Assembly: GCA_041497995.1 (NCBI GenBank)
Contig: JBGQHM010000402.1
Location: 1 to 6,126 of the forward strand
Reading direction: 5' to 3'
DNA: 6,126 nt
Origin: DATKMS01 sp041497995
GTDB lineage: Bacteria; Desulfobacterota; Binatia; HRBIN30
Shown piece after piece: positions 1-5,274 of this stretch (positions within the stretch are counted from its first letter, which is position 1; each line of letters opens with the position of its first letter). The notes below the pieces were generated by a model. It was not told the DNA's origin. It did not search any database and saw nothing but the letters and a program-made list of their open reading frames with translations. Position numbers and translations under genes: made by a program.

Positions 1-267
1 CCGGAGGAGTACGCGCTGCTCCTGCATCGGCTGGGCTACGAGGAGCAACACGTTCGTTTGCAGGTGTACGGCCACCGCCTGCAATCACGCGACGACGTCG
101 TCGAATGGGTGAAAGGCACGCTGCTCACCGACTACCAGCGCCGCCTCCCCGCCGATCTGTGGCCGCGTTACCTCGAGCAGTATCGCGAACGCCTGCGGGC
201 GTCCCTCGAAGATGCGCGGCCGTACTTCTACGCGTTCAAGCGGATCTTGTTCTGGGGCAAACGCTGA
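1..267 (+). CDS. SAM-dependent methyltransferase, C-terminal part (trans-aconitate methyltransferase-like)
   Basis: Only the last 88 codons are present; the reading frame is open from base 1 and stops at TGA 265-267. The SAM-binding domain would lie upstream of the window, so the enzyme class is read from the tail alone. The segment DDVVEWVKGTLL, followed by a charged helix with a YLEQYRERL core and a terminal aromatic strand (FKRILFWGKR), resembles the C-terminal substrate-domain part of trans-aconitate 2-methyltransferase-type proteins. In those proteins a VVEWVKGT-like stretch precedes the last helices. Such enzymes transfer a methyl group from S-adenosylmethionine to a small acid in the cytosol. 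The true substrate cannot be told from this fragment; it could be any related class I methyltransferase. The stop codon lies 3 bp from the stop of the convergent cyclase gene. Confidence 0.6.
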   Translation, partial: PEEYALLLHRLGYEEQHVRLQVYGHRLQSRDDVVEWVKGTLLTDYQRRLPADLWPRYLEQYRERLRASLEDARPYFYAFKRILFWGKR

Positions 268-270
268 GGG

Positions 271-993
271 TTACAGCGGCCGGGCAACGACGCGGGCCGG
301 CGCACCGTCGGCGCCTTTGATGTTGAGCGCGAGGAACATCGCTTCGATCCTACGTCCAGCCAGCGAGTGGAGGTTCGTCAGGTGCTCAGCGATCAGCACG
401 CCGTGGCTCAGTAGAATGTGATGGACCGGCCAGTTGAAGTCTGTGGGGCGGCGACTCACCGCGAGGTCGGGTGTGGCGAAGTCGACGCCGATCAGCTTGA
501 CGCCATGTGCGACCAACCACGCCGCGGCGTGGAGACTCAGCGCGGGATTCTGGTCGTAGCGTTCGGTGCCGAAGTGATCGGCCCAGCCGGTGTCGAGCAG
601 CACGATATCTCCACGCTGTAGCGCCGGCGTCGCCCGTTCGAACATTTCGGGCTCGATCAGTCCAAACGGGTCGCAATCCAATCGCCACACGACGCCCGAG
701 CCGTACAAGCGATCAAGCGGGATCTCGTGGAACGCGGGCGCGTCGGGGATGAAGTGACACGGTGCGTCGACATGGGTACCGAAGTGACAGACCATCTGGA
801 TCTCGGTGAGGTTCAATCGATCCTGTGGCTGGCTCATGATGCGCTCGAAGCGCGGTTGCGGAAAGAACGAGATGCGCGCCAGATCGGCGTGCAACTGATG
901 CGACAGCTCGGTCCACGCACCGCGGCCGCCCTGAGCCGGCGTTGGCAACTCGCTCCACCCGTGCCAATGGGTGGCGCCCTCCCTCTCACTCAT
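271..993 (-). CDS. Cyclase/kynurenine formamidase-like metal-dependent hydrolase
   Basis: A protein of about 240 residues belonging to the cyclase family (Pfam PF04199 type), which includes bacterial kynurenine formamidase KynB and isatin hydrolase. The diagnostic metal-binding motif HFGTHVDAPCH is complete at about residues 70-80, giving the expected His, His, Asp, His ligands. The later family segments are also present: GVDFATPD near 169-176, and HHILLSHGVLIAEHLTNL near 191-208 with its conserved His and Glu. Members hydrolyse amide or cyclic ester/amide bonds in small, often aromatic-derived substrates. It is the last gene of a four-gene leftward operon, starting 13 bp after the dehydrogenase stop. 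The start is ATG 991-993; GTG 994-996 directly before it is equally possible. No clear Shine-Dalgarno is visible because the start lies inside a heptamer repeat array, which suggests translational coupling. It is longer than KynB (about 210 residues), with extra N-terminal sequence, so a kynurenine role is not assured. Confidence 0.85.
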   Translation of the reverse strand: MSEREGATHWHGWSELPTPAQGGRGAWTELSHQLHADLARISFFPQPRFERIMSQPQDRLNLTEIQMVCHFGTHVDAPCHFIPDAPAFHEIPLDRLYGSGVVWRLDCDPFGLIEPEMFERATPALQRGDIVLLDTGWADHFGTERYDQNPALSLHAAAWLVAHGVKLIGVDFATPDLAVSRRPTDFNWPVHHILLSHGVLIAEHLTNLHSLAGRRIEAMFLALNIKGADGAPARVVARPL

Positions 994-1017
994 CACTTGT
1001 CACTCGTCACTGCTCAC
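983..1017 (-). repeat. Five 7-bp tandem repeats at the dehydrogenase/cyclase junction
   Basis: Five consecutive 7-bp units (983-989, 990-996, 997-1003, 1004-1010, 1011-1017) read YNNTCAC on the + strand, which is GTGANNR on the coding strand. They span the last codons and TGA stop (1007-1009) of the dehydrogenase and the GTG/ATG start of the cyclase. A matching array lies at the previous operon junction. Seven is not a multiple of three, so GTG and TGA fall in all three frames along the array. Unit boundaries were read directly from the sequence; any function is inference. Confidence 0.85.
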
Positions 1018-1918
1018 TTCCCAAAGTCGTCCGTGCGAGGGCTTCGAACCAACGCACGACCGCGGTGTGATCGACACCGCTCTCGAGCTGGCCCTGCGCC
1101 GCCGCCCACAGCTCGCGGCACGCCGCGCTGAACGGGGCAGGGGTGCCGGTCGCGTGGGCCAGCCCCAGTGCGGTGGTCAGATCCTTCACCATCAACTCGA
1201 GGGAGAATCCCGACGCAAAGCTGCGCGAGAAGACAAACTGCGTGAACTTGTTCTCGGTGCTGTTGTTCCGTCCGGTGGAAGCATTCAACACCTCGATCAT
1301 GACGTTCGGATCGAGACCGAAGCGCCGCCCGACGAGCAGCGCCTCGGTGGCGGCGATCAAGCCGGCCGCCGACACCAAGTTGTTCAGCGCCTTCATCGCG
1401 TGCCCCGAGCCGAGTGCCCCTGTGGCGAAGATGCGCTCACCCATCGCCTGCAACGCCGGACGGCAGCGACCGATCACCTCTGCCTTCCCGCCTACCATGA
1501 TCGAGAGCGTTCCAGCTTTGGCCCGCGGCACGCCGCCGGAGACCGGCGCATCGATCATGTCGATACCACGCGCCGCGAGAATGTGGCCGAGCGACTGCGT
1601 GCCGGTGGGTGACGACGAGCTCATGTCGATGAGCACGCATCCTGGTGGCATTGCCGCCAGCAGGCTGTTGTCGTCGTGGAGCACGACGTGGCGCACGGTG
1701 TCGCCGTCCGGCAGCATGGTGATGACGACATCGCAGCCGCGTGCGACATCCGTGAGCGCTGCCGCCGCGGCGCCACCGTCGCGGACGAAGTCCCGCACGA
1801 CGTCCGAGCGCGCATCGAACACGGTCAGCGCAAAGCCGGCGCCGCGGAGGCGTGCAGCCATCGGCCGGCCCATGCTGCCAAGGCCGATGAACCCGATCCG
1901 TTGCGGTCGCGTCGTCAT
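1007..1918 (-). CDS. NAD(P)-dependent oxidoreductase of the 3-hydroxyisobutyrate dehydrogenase family
   Basis: A complete 303-residue beta-hydroxyacid dehydrogenase, the normal length for the family (about 290-300). The N-terminal Rossmann motif GFIGLGSMGRPMA spans residues 9-21. The second strand ends in VFD with Asp35, which favours NAD over NADP (inference). The substrate-binding signature DAPVSGG is at 123-129, and the catalytic lysine motif GHAMKALNN has Lys176 and Asn180. The C-terminal helical domain carries GFSLELMVKDL at 238-247. Relatives oxidise 3-hydroxyisobutyrate or reduce tartronate semialdehyde (GarR/GlxR); the substrate cannot be assigned here. It is the third gene of the leftward operon, 26 bp after the CMD-family gene. 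An in-frame TGA just upstream rules out a longer start, so ATG 1916-1918 is chosen although no good ribosome binding site precedes it. It lies next to cyclase and CMD genes, pointing to catabolism of a small organic acid rather than valine breakdown. Confidence 0.9.
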   Translation of the reverse strand: MTTRPQRIGFIGLGSMGRPMAARLRGAGFALTVFDARSDVVRDFVRDGGAAAAALTDVARGCDVVITMLPDGDTVRHVVLHDDNSLLAAMPPGCVLIDMSSSSPTGTQSLGHILAARGIDMIDAPVSGGVPRAKAGTLSIMVGGKAEVIGRCRPALQAMGERIFATGALGSGHAMKALNNLVSAAGLIAATEALLVGRRFGLDPNVMIEVLNASTGRNNSTENKFTQFVFSRSFASGFSLELMVKDLTTALGLAHATGTPAPFSAACRELWAAAQGQLESGVDHTAVVRWFEALARTTLGSEQ

Positions 1919-1927
1919 CGCTGTTTG

Positions 1928-1962
1928 ATGTCACTCGTCACTCATCACTCGTCACTCATCAC
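1928..1962 (-). repeat. Five 7-bp tandem repeats at the CMD/dehydrogenase junction
   Basis: Five units (1928-1934, 1935-1941, 1942-1948, 1949-1955, 1956-1962). Four are TCRTCAC on the + strand, that is GTGAYGA on the coding strand, alternating C and T; the fifth is ATGTCAC. The array encodes the final residues VMSDE of the CMD-family protein and its TGA stop (1945-1947), then runs into the 26-bp spacer before the dehydrogenase ATG. It is nearly the same sequence as the array at 983-1017. A single GTGATGA unit also occurs at 2329-2335, just upstream of the CMD-family start. Confidence 0.85.
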
Positions 1963-2325
1963 TTCCTTGAACACTTCCTTCGCGATGCGCACGCTGTCGA
2001 TCGCTGCCGGTACACCGCAGTAAATGGCGCTCTGCAGCAGCACTTCCATGATCTCTTCCTTCGTGCAGCCGTTGCGCAGGGCGCCGCGCAGATGTAGCCG
2101 CACCTCGTGCGGCCGGTTCAGTGCCGTCAGCATGGCCAGGTTGATAAGGCTGCGCGTCTTACGTGGCAGGCCGGGCCGGGTCCAGACCGCGCCCCAGCAG
2201 TACTCCGTGACGAGCTCCTGCAGCGGCCGTGTCAGCTCATCGGCGTCTGCAATGGCCTTGTCGACGTACTCGGCTCCCAACACCTCGCGACGTACTGCGA
2301 GTCCTTCGTCGTAGCGTTTGCTCAT
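1945..2325 (-). CDS. Carboxymuconolactone decarboxylase family protein (PcaC-like)
   Basis: A 126-residue single-domain protein, the usual size of PcaC (4-carboxymuconolactone decarboxylase, protocatechuate branch of the beta-ketoadipate pathway). The core EYCWGAVWTRPGL at 41-53 is followed by KTRSLINLAMLTALNR at 56-71, HLRGALRNGCTKEEI at 78-92 and AIYCGVPAAIDSVRIAKEVF at 100-119. All of these fit the PcaC branch of the CMD fold. There is no CxxC pair of the AhpD peroxidase-like type, so a redox role is unlikely. No other beta-ketoadipate genes are nearby, so the enzyme may act on a related lactone or be a paralogue with another role. ATG 2323-2325 is preceded by a GGAG at 2335-2338 with a 9-nt spacer. 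The gene lies 23 bp after the SnoaL-like gene in the leftward operon. Its last codons are made of heptamer repeat. Confidence 0.88.
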   Translation of the reverse strand: MSKRYDEGLAVRREVLGAEYVDKAIADADELTRPLQELVTEYCWGAVWTRPGLPRKTRSLINLAMLTALNRPHEVRLHLRGALRNGCTKEEIMEVLLQSAIYCGVPAAIDSVRIAKEVFKEVMSDE

Positions 2326-2348
2326 GTGTCATCACTCCAGTTTTGCAC

Positions 2349-2729
2349 TCAGCTTTGCAGAAGCGGCGCGAGATGCGCCGAGTCGAGGTACTCTTCGAGG
2401 CGGGTGATGCGGCCGTCGCGCACCGTGCAGATGATGCACGCTGGGACATTCAGTTCGTGCCCATTCGACGCTGTGCCGCGCAACACGTGCTGCTGCAAGA
2501 ATCCAGCGTCGGTGCGCTGTCGCCGGATGTCCTCGTAGCGCAGATTGCGGATGTGGGTGACCACCCACTGCAGGACACGCAGGTTGTCGTCCACGGACTG
2601 CTCTAGGCCATCATTGTTGCGCCAGATGACGGCGTCGAGTGCATAGATGTCTCGGACCGCGTCGACGTTGCCGACCATGATCGCAGCGAACAGACGTTCC
2701 GCCACTTGCAGGGAGTCATCCGTGCTCAT
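2349..2729 (-). CDS. NTF2/SnoaL-like fold protein
   Basis: A 126-residue protein with the usual layout of the SnoaL/NTF2-like superfamily. An N-terminal helix (LQVAERLFAAIMVGNVDAVRDIY, about 7-29) leads to an acidic loop and then LDAVIWRNND (31-40), where family members place catalytic-pocket residues. A second helix around 46-60 is followed by beta strands ending in IICTVRDGRITRLEEYLDSAHL (99-120). That last segment, with its RI.RLEEYLD core, is the clearest family signature. Superfamily members include polyketide cyclases, limonene-epoxide hydrolase, steroid isomerase and many uncharacterised proteins, so the reaction is open. It is the first gene of the leftward operon. ATG 2727-2729 has a strong GGAGGAG ribosome binding site at 2733-2739. 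Upstream lies the hairpin-bearing spacer shared with ung. Confidence 0.82.
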   Translation of the reverse strand: MSTDDSLQVAERLFAAIMVGNVDAVRDIYALDAVIWRNNDGLEQSVDDNLRVLQWVVTHIRNLRYEDIRRQRTDAGFLQQHVLRGTASNGHELNVPACIICTVRDGRITRLEEYLDSAHLAPLLQS

Positions 2730-2732
2730 GCT

Positions 2733-2739
2733 CTCCTCC
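2733..2739 (-). promoter_or_regulatory. Strong Shine-Dalgarno of the leftward operon
   Basis: On the minus strand GGAGGAG precedes ATG 2727-2729 by a few bases. It is the best ribosome binding site in the left half and fixes the start of the SnoaL-like gene. The two last genes of the same operon lack one. Confidence 0.7.
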
Positions 2740-2755
2740 GTGTGTCCCCAAATAG

Positions 2756-2807
2756 GCAGAGTCGAGGTGCCGATTCCAGAGGCGCGGCATCGGGGGCTCG
2801 ACTCTGC
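2756..2807. repeat. 52-bp imperfect inverted repeat in the divergent spacer
   Basis: The 103-bp spacer (2730-2832) between the leftward operon and ung contains two arms, GCAGAGTCGAG (2756-2766) and CTCGACTCTGC (2797-2807), which are perfect 11-bp inverted copies. Inside them a symmetric 3-nt mismatch (2767-2769 against 2794-2796) is followed by a second inverted pair, CCGAT (2770-2774) and ATCGG (2789-2793), with a 14-nt loop. As RNA or cruciform this gives 16 base pairs with one internal loop. There is no T-run next to it on the rightward strand, so a standard intrinsic terminator is unlikely. It could be a REP/MITE-like palindromic element, an operator for the divergent genes, or a leader structure. 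Confidence 0.8.
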
Positions 2808-2832
2808 TGGTATTCAGATGTAAGCGCGGCGC

Positions 2833-3510
2833 ATGCCGACGCCGCTTCCCGTTGCCTGGCAGCCGGTGCTCTCCGGCGAAATCACGAAACCATCCTTCCT
2901 GAAGCTGCAGCAGTTCTTGGAGAAGGAACGGCAGACACACACGGTCTTTCCACCGGAGCCGGAAGTATACTCGGCGCTCGACTTGACCGCGTTGAAGGAC
3001 GTGAGGGTGCTGCTTCTCGGCCAGGATCCATACCACGAGCCGAATCAGGCTCATGGGTTGAGCTTCTCAGTCCGTACGGGGGTCGCGGTGCCGCCCTCGC
3101 TCATGAACATGTTCAAGGAGCTGAAGACCGACCTCCCTGGCTTCGACATCCCGAACAACGGCTTCCTGGCACCGTGGGCGCGCCAAGGTGTCTTGCTGCT
3201 CAACGCCGTGCTCACCGTGCGCGAGCACGCGGCGAACTCGCACAAGGGCAAGGGGTGGGAAGCGTTTACGGACGCGATCATTCGCGCGGTGAACGCGAAG
3301 ACGGAGCCGACGGTCTTCATTCTCTTGGGCGGCTTTGCGCAGAGGAAAGACAAGCTGATTGACCACCCCAAGCACACCATTGTTCGCGCTGCACATCCCT
3401 CGCCGTTGTCCGCCAAGGGTTTCTTCGGCAGCCACGTGTTCTCGAAAACCAATGCGGCGTTGAAGGCGGGCAAGCGCGGCGCGATCGACTGGCAACTACT
3501 GAACGTGTGA
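2833..3510 (+). CDS. ung: Uracil-DNA glycosylase, family 1
   Basis: A complete 225-residue enzyme, close to the 229 residues of E. coli Ung. It removes uracil from DNA in the cytosol, starting base excision repair after cytosine deamination or dUTP misincorporation. The water-activating motif LLLGQDPYH lies at 60-68 with catalytic Asp65, followed by AHGLSFSV with the uracil-stacking Phe78. PPSLMNMFKEL (87-97) forms the Pro-rich loop. LLLN ends in Asn124, the uracil-recognition residue, and the minor-groove loop HPSPLSA (188-194) has catalytic His188. GFFGSHVFSKTN (196-207) matches the family C-terminus. ATG 2833-2835 has only a weak ribosome binding site. It lies alone on its strand, diverging from the leftward operon and ending 13 bp from the convergent CoA-transferase-family stop, so it is probably its own transcription unit. 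Confidence 0.97.
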   Translation: MPTPLPVAWQPVLSGEITKPSFLKLQQFLEKERQTHTVFPPEPEVYSALDLTALKDVRVLLLGQDPYHEPNQAHGLSFSVRTGVAVPPSLMNMFKELKTDLPGFDIPNNGFLAPWARQGVLLLNAVLTVREHAANSHKGKGWEAFTDAIIRAVNAKTEPTVFILLGGFAQRKDKLIDHPKHTIVRAAHPSPLSAKGFFGSHVFSKTNAALKAGKRGAIDWQLLNV

Positions 3511-3523
3511 GGGGAGTCGCTGG

Positions 3524-4663
3524 TCAGCCGGCAATACTTCCGGCCTCCTGCAGCGTACGGATCTCTTCCTCAGTGAACCCGAAACTCGCAAGCGTCGCAG
3601 CGGTTCCTCGAGACGCGGGAGGTGTTGCGACCTCCAGGCGAACTGGTGAGGGAACCAGCGCGGCACTGTCCGCTGAGACCGTGCCGCTGCGCTGTGTCTG
3701 CACGGTGCGTGCGGCTTCAGCGGGGGTTAGCACGGGCTCAACGCAGACATCCTCGCCGCGGAAGATCTCCATCCACTCGTTGCAGGTCTTTGCTTTGAAG
3801 ATGCCCGCGAAAGATTCGAAGAGCGCGGCACGTTCGGCGCCGTCGACGTACTGCTGACTCGCCAGATCGGGGCGCTCGAGCACGTGGCAGAGTCGCGCGT
3901 AGAAGTGGGGTTCGACGGCCGCGACGGAGAGGTAGCGGCCATCAGCGGTCTCGAAGACGTGATACCACGGGTATCCGCCGCAGAGATGTGTGTCGCCGCG
4001 CTGCCGCTGGCGACCCGTGTTCCAGAAGTAGTCGTATTCCATCGCCATGAGGAACGCGGGACCGTCGGCGATAGCGATGTCCAGGTAGCAACCGGAGCCG
4101 GTCTGCGTGCGGCGCCACAAGGCGGCGACGATGTTGAGCGCTGCGCTCATCCCCGCCAGTCCGTCGGCAAACGGCACACCCGGAAAGGCCGGCGGGCCGC
4201 CCGGGGCACCGGTGAGGTGCAACACGCCGGACGCCGCGAGGTAGTTGAGGTCGTGTCCGACCCGGTCGCGGGCAGGTCCATCTTGTCCGTAGCCCGAGAT
4301 GGCAGCGTAGACCACGCTGGGGTTTGCGGCCTTGACGGTGTCGTAGTCGACACCGAGCCGTGCGCTGGTTCCCGGCCGAAATCCTTCGAGGATGACGTCG
4401 GCCCGCGATGCCAGTCGTAGGTATGCATCGCGTCCACGTGTGTCCCTGAGGTTGATCTGGCAGCGTCCGGTGCCCGCCAGGAGCGAGCGCGTCGGAAACA
4501 AGCCGGCGAGGTCTGCGTACCGCCCCGCGACCGACTCGGCTGCGGGCGCCTCGATGAGCGTCACATCAGCACCGAGATCGCGCAGTGCCGGGATGCAGTA
4601 CATCGCTGGGAGGGTGTGGCCGACGGAGAGCACGCGCGTGTGCGCCAGCAGAGAGGACAACAT
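3524..4663 (-). CDS. CaiB/BaiF family III enzyme, alpha-methylacyl-CoA racemase-like
   Basis: A complete 379-residue family III CoA-transferase-fold protein. Visible landmarks are LRDLGADVTLIEAP (27-40), ILEGFRPGTSARLGVDY (91-107), AAISGYGQDGP (120-130) and VGHDLNYLAASGVL (135-148). They continue with VPFADGLAGMSAALNIVAAL (163-182) and SVAAVEPHFYARL (246-258). The GHD His137, the FAD Asp167 and the VEP Glu251 line up with the catalytic His126, Asp156 and Glu241 of mycobacterial alpha-methylacyl-CoA racemase. A racemase or epimerase acting on 2-methyl-branched acyl-CoA is therefore more likely than a formyl- or carnitine-CoA transferase. The position of the CoA-contacting Arg38 of that enzyme appears as Ala39 here, which is unusual. 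ATG 4661-4663 is preceded by a weak GAGG about 12 nt away. It has the same direction as the catabolic operon but is separated from it by ung, so a shared pathway is only suggested. Confidence 0.85.
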   Translation of the reverse strand: MLSSLLAHTRVLSVGHTLPAMYCIPALRDLGADVTLIEAPAAESVAGRYADLAGLFPTRSLLAGTGRCQINLRDTRGRDAYLRLASRADVILEGFRPGTSARLGVDYDTVKAANPSVVYAAISGYGQDGPARDRVGHDLNYLAASGVLHLTGAPGGPPAFPGVPFADGLAGMSAALNIVAALWRRTQTGSGCYLDIAIADGPAFLMAMEYDYFWNTGRQRQRGDTHLCGGYPWYHVFETADGRYLSVAAVEPHFYARLCHVLERPDLASQQYVDGAERAALFESFAGIFKAKTCNEWMEIFRGEDVCVEPVLTPAEAARTVQTQRSGTVSADSAALVPSPVRLEVATPPASRGTAATLASFGFTEEEIRTLQEAGSIAG

Positions 4664-4740
4664 GCCGGGTTACTACCTCGCCTGCTGGATGCGCTCAACC
4701 GATCCCCTGCCCTGGTTGCTCGGCCAGTCCTGCGCTGCCG

Positions 4741-4758
4741 CGCGTTCTGAAAAACGCG
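4741..4758. repeat. Small inverted repeat in the 4664-4883 spacer
   Basis: CGCGTT (4741-4746) and AACGCG (4753-4758) form a 6-bp stem with a 6-nt loop. It lies in the 220-bp spacer between the leftward CoA-transferase-family gene and the rightward cassette. No T-run follows on either strand, so it is not a convincing terminator. It could be an operator for the leftward gene, about 80 bp upstream of its start. The evidence is structural only. Confidence 0.35.
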
Positions 4759-4800
4759 TCAAGAATCTTCGGAGGGCTTTAGGACAGCTGGAACCTCAGT

Positions 4801-4836
4801 GACAAAGCCCGGTAGGCAGACAAAGCCCGGTAGGCT
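4801..4836 (+). repeat. 18-bp direct tandem repeat, two copies
   Basis: Two head-to-tail copies, 4801-4818 and 4819-4836, are identical over 17 of 18 positions (gacaaagcccggtaggc, then a or t). The second copy with the next two bases forms a hairpin, AAAGCC (4822-4827), loop CGGTA, GGCTTT (4833-4838). The array lies immediately upstream of the proposed promoter of the three-gene cassette, overlapping its -35 box by one base at most. It may be a binding site array, a remnant of a recombination junction, or the edge of an inserted element. Confidence 0.8.
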
Positions 4837-4864
4837 TTACAGAAGCGAATTTTCGATCTATATA
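4836..4864 (+). promoter_or_regulatory. Candidate sigma-70-type promoter of the three-gene cassette
   Basis: TTTACA at 4836-4841 matches the -35 consensus at five of six bases. It is followed after exactly 17 nt by TATATA at 4859-4864, four of six against TATAAT. A start of transcription near 4871 would leave a leader of only about a dozen bases before ATG 4884. The -10 box sits in the middle of the 18-bp palindrome. Spacing and position are good, but this is a pattern match only. Confidence 0.5.
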
Positions 4865-4870
4865 GATCGA
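4853..4870. promoter_or_regulatory. Perfect 18-bp palindrome, candidate operator
   Basis: TCGATCTATATAGATCGA at 4853-4870 is its own exact reverse complement over all 18 bases and stands out as AT-rich in a high-GC region. It overlaps the candidate -10 box and ends 13 bp before the ATG of the first cassette gene. A dimeric repressor bound here would block transcription. The ribbon-helix-helix-like protein encoded at 5275-5661 is the natural candidate (inference). It lacks a following T-run, so it is not a typical terminator. Confidence 0.65.
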
Positions 4871-4883
4871 GGGTTGGCGACGA

Positions 4884-5270
4884 ATGCCAGATGAATTTCC
4901 CAGCGGACGTCACAAGCGGATACTTGTGGTTCTCTTCATTCCGAGTGTCGAACGCGACGGTGTCACGTCGATCGATCAGGATCGCTGGCTGCGAGAGGCG
5001 CTCGATATGTTTGGTAAGATATTCGGCGGTGCCACGGCCTACCCTCGTGCGAAGGGAGTGTGGCGTGACGACGAGCGGGGCGGCAGGCTAGTGTTCGATG
5101 AGCCGGTCGTTATCCACTGCTACACGTCGCCCGAGGACGTCGAGGATAGCGGGAATCTGGCTGCGCTGGCGACTTTCTGCAGGAAGATGGGGCGGGAAGC
5201 GAACCAGGGAGAAGTTGGGCTGATCATATCAGACGAATATATTGCGATCCGAGACCTTGGTGAGAAGTAG
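4884..5270 (+). CDS. Uncharacterised protein, first gene of the cassette
   Basis: A 128-residue protein that I cannot name. It begins with a basic N-terminus and a hydrophobic strand, KRILVVLFIPS (11-21), then an acidic linker and a helix around Trp35 (DRWLREALDMFGKIF). The motif GGAT (48-51) leads to GVWRDD (58-63), and a strand EPVVIHCY (73-80) follows. The C-terminal half has a helix, ALATFCRKMGREANQ (94-108), then EVGLIISDEYIAI (110-122). No signal peptide or membrane span is seen, so it is probably cytosolic. The W-helix, GGAT, GxWRD, EP-strand, helix and xNQxEVG order looks like a small alpha/beta fold. The layout recalls DUF3574-type proteins, but only loosely. ATG 4884 follows GAGGG (4869-4873) with a 10-nt spacer. 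The stop lies 4 bp before the next gene. Its close pairing with a ribbon-helix-helix-like protein makes a regulatory or toxin-like partnership possible, though unproven. Confidence 0.75.
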   Translation: MPDEFPSGRHKRILVVLFIPSVERDGVTSIDQDRWLREALDMFGKIFGGATAYPRAKGVWRDDERGGRLVFDEPVVIHCYTSPEDVEDSGNLAALATFCRKMGREANQGEVGLIISDEYIAIRDLGEK

Positions 5271-5274
5271 AGCC

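Noticed and set aside
971..1612. Open frame on the + strand with 213 codons
   Set aside because: It is antisense to the same dehydrogenase and the cyclase start, with a low-complexity Arg/Gly-rich translation. It has no supporting ribosome binding site.
1143..1928. Long open frame (261 codons) on the + strand opposite the dehydrogenase gene
   Set aside because: It lies antisense to a well-supported dehydrogenase. Its translation is Ser/Arg/Pro/Thr-rich with no family features, the usual mirror of high-GC codon use.
2706..3362. Open frame on the + strand overlapping ung in another frame (218 codons)
   Set aside because: The ung frame has every family motif. This one is a compositional shadow.
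4662..4802. Short + strand frame of 46 codons in the spacer before the cassette
   Set aside because: It starts on top of the CoA-transferase-family start codon, has no ribosome binding site and resembles no known protein.
4968..4975. Palindrome TCGATCGA inside the first cassette gene, sharing its TCGATC and GATCGA ends with the 18-bp palindrome
   Set aside because: Eight-base palindromes are common by chance and this one lies in coding sequence. It is too weak to call a second operator.
5242..5274. Upstream TTG start for the ribbon-helix-helix-like gene
   Set aside because: It would overlap the previous gene and lacks a ribosome binding site, while ATG 5275 has GAGAAG at good spacing.
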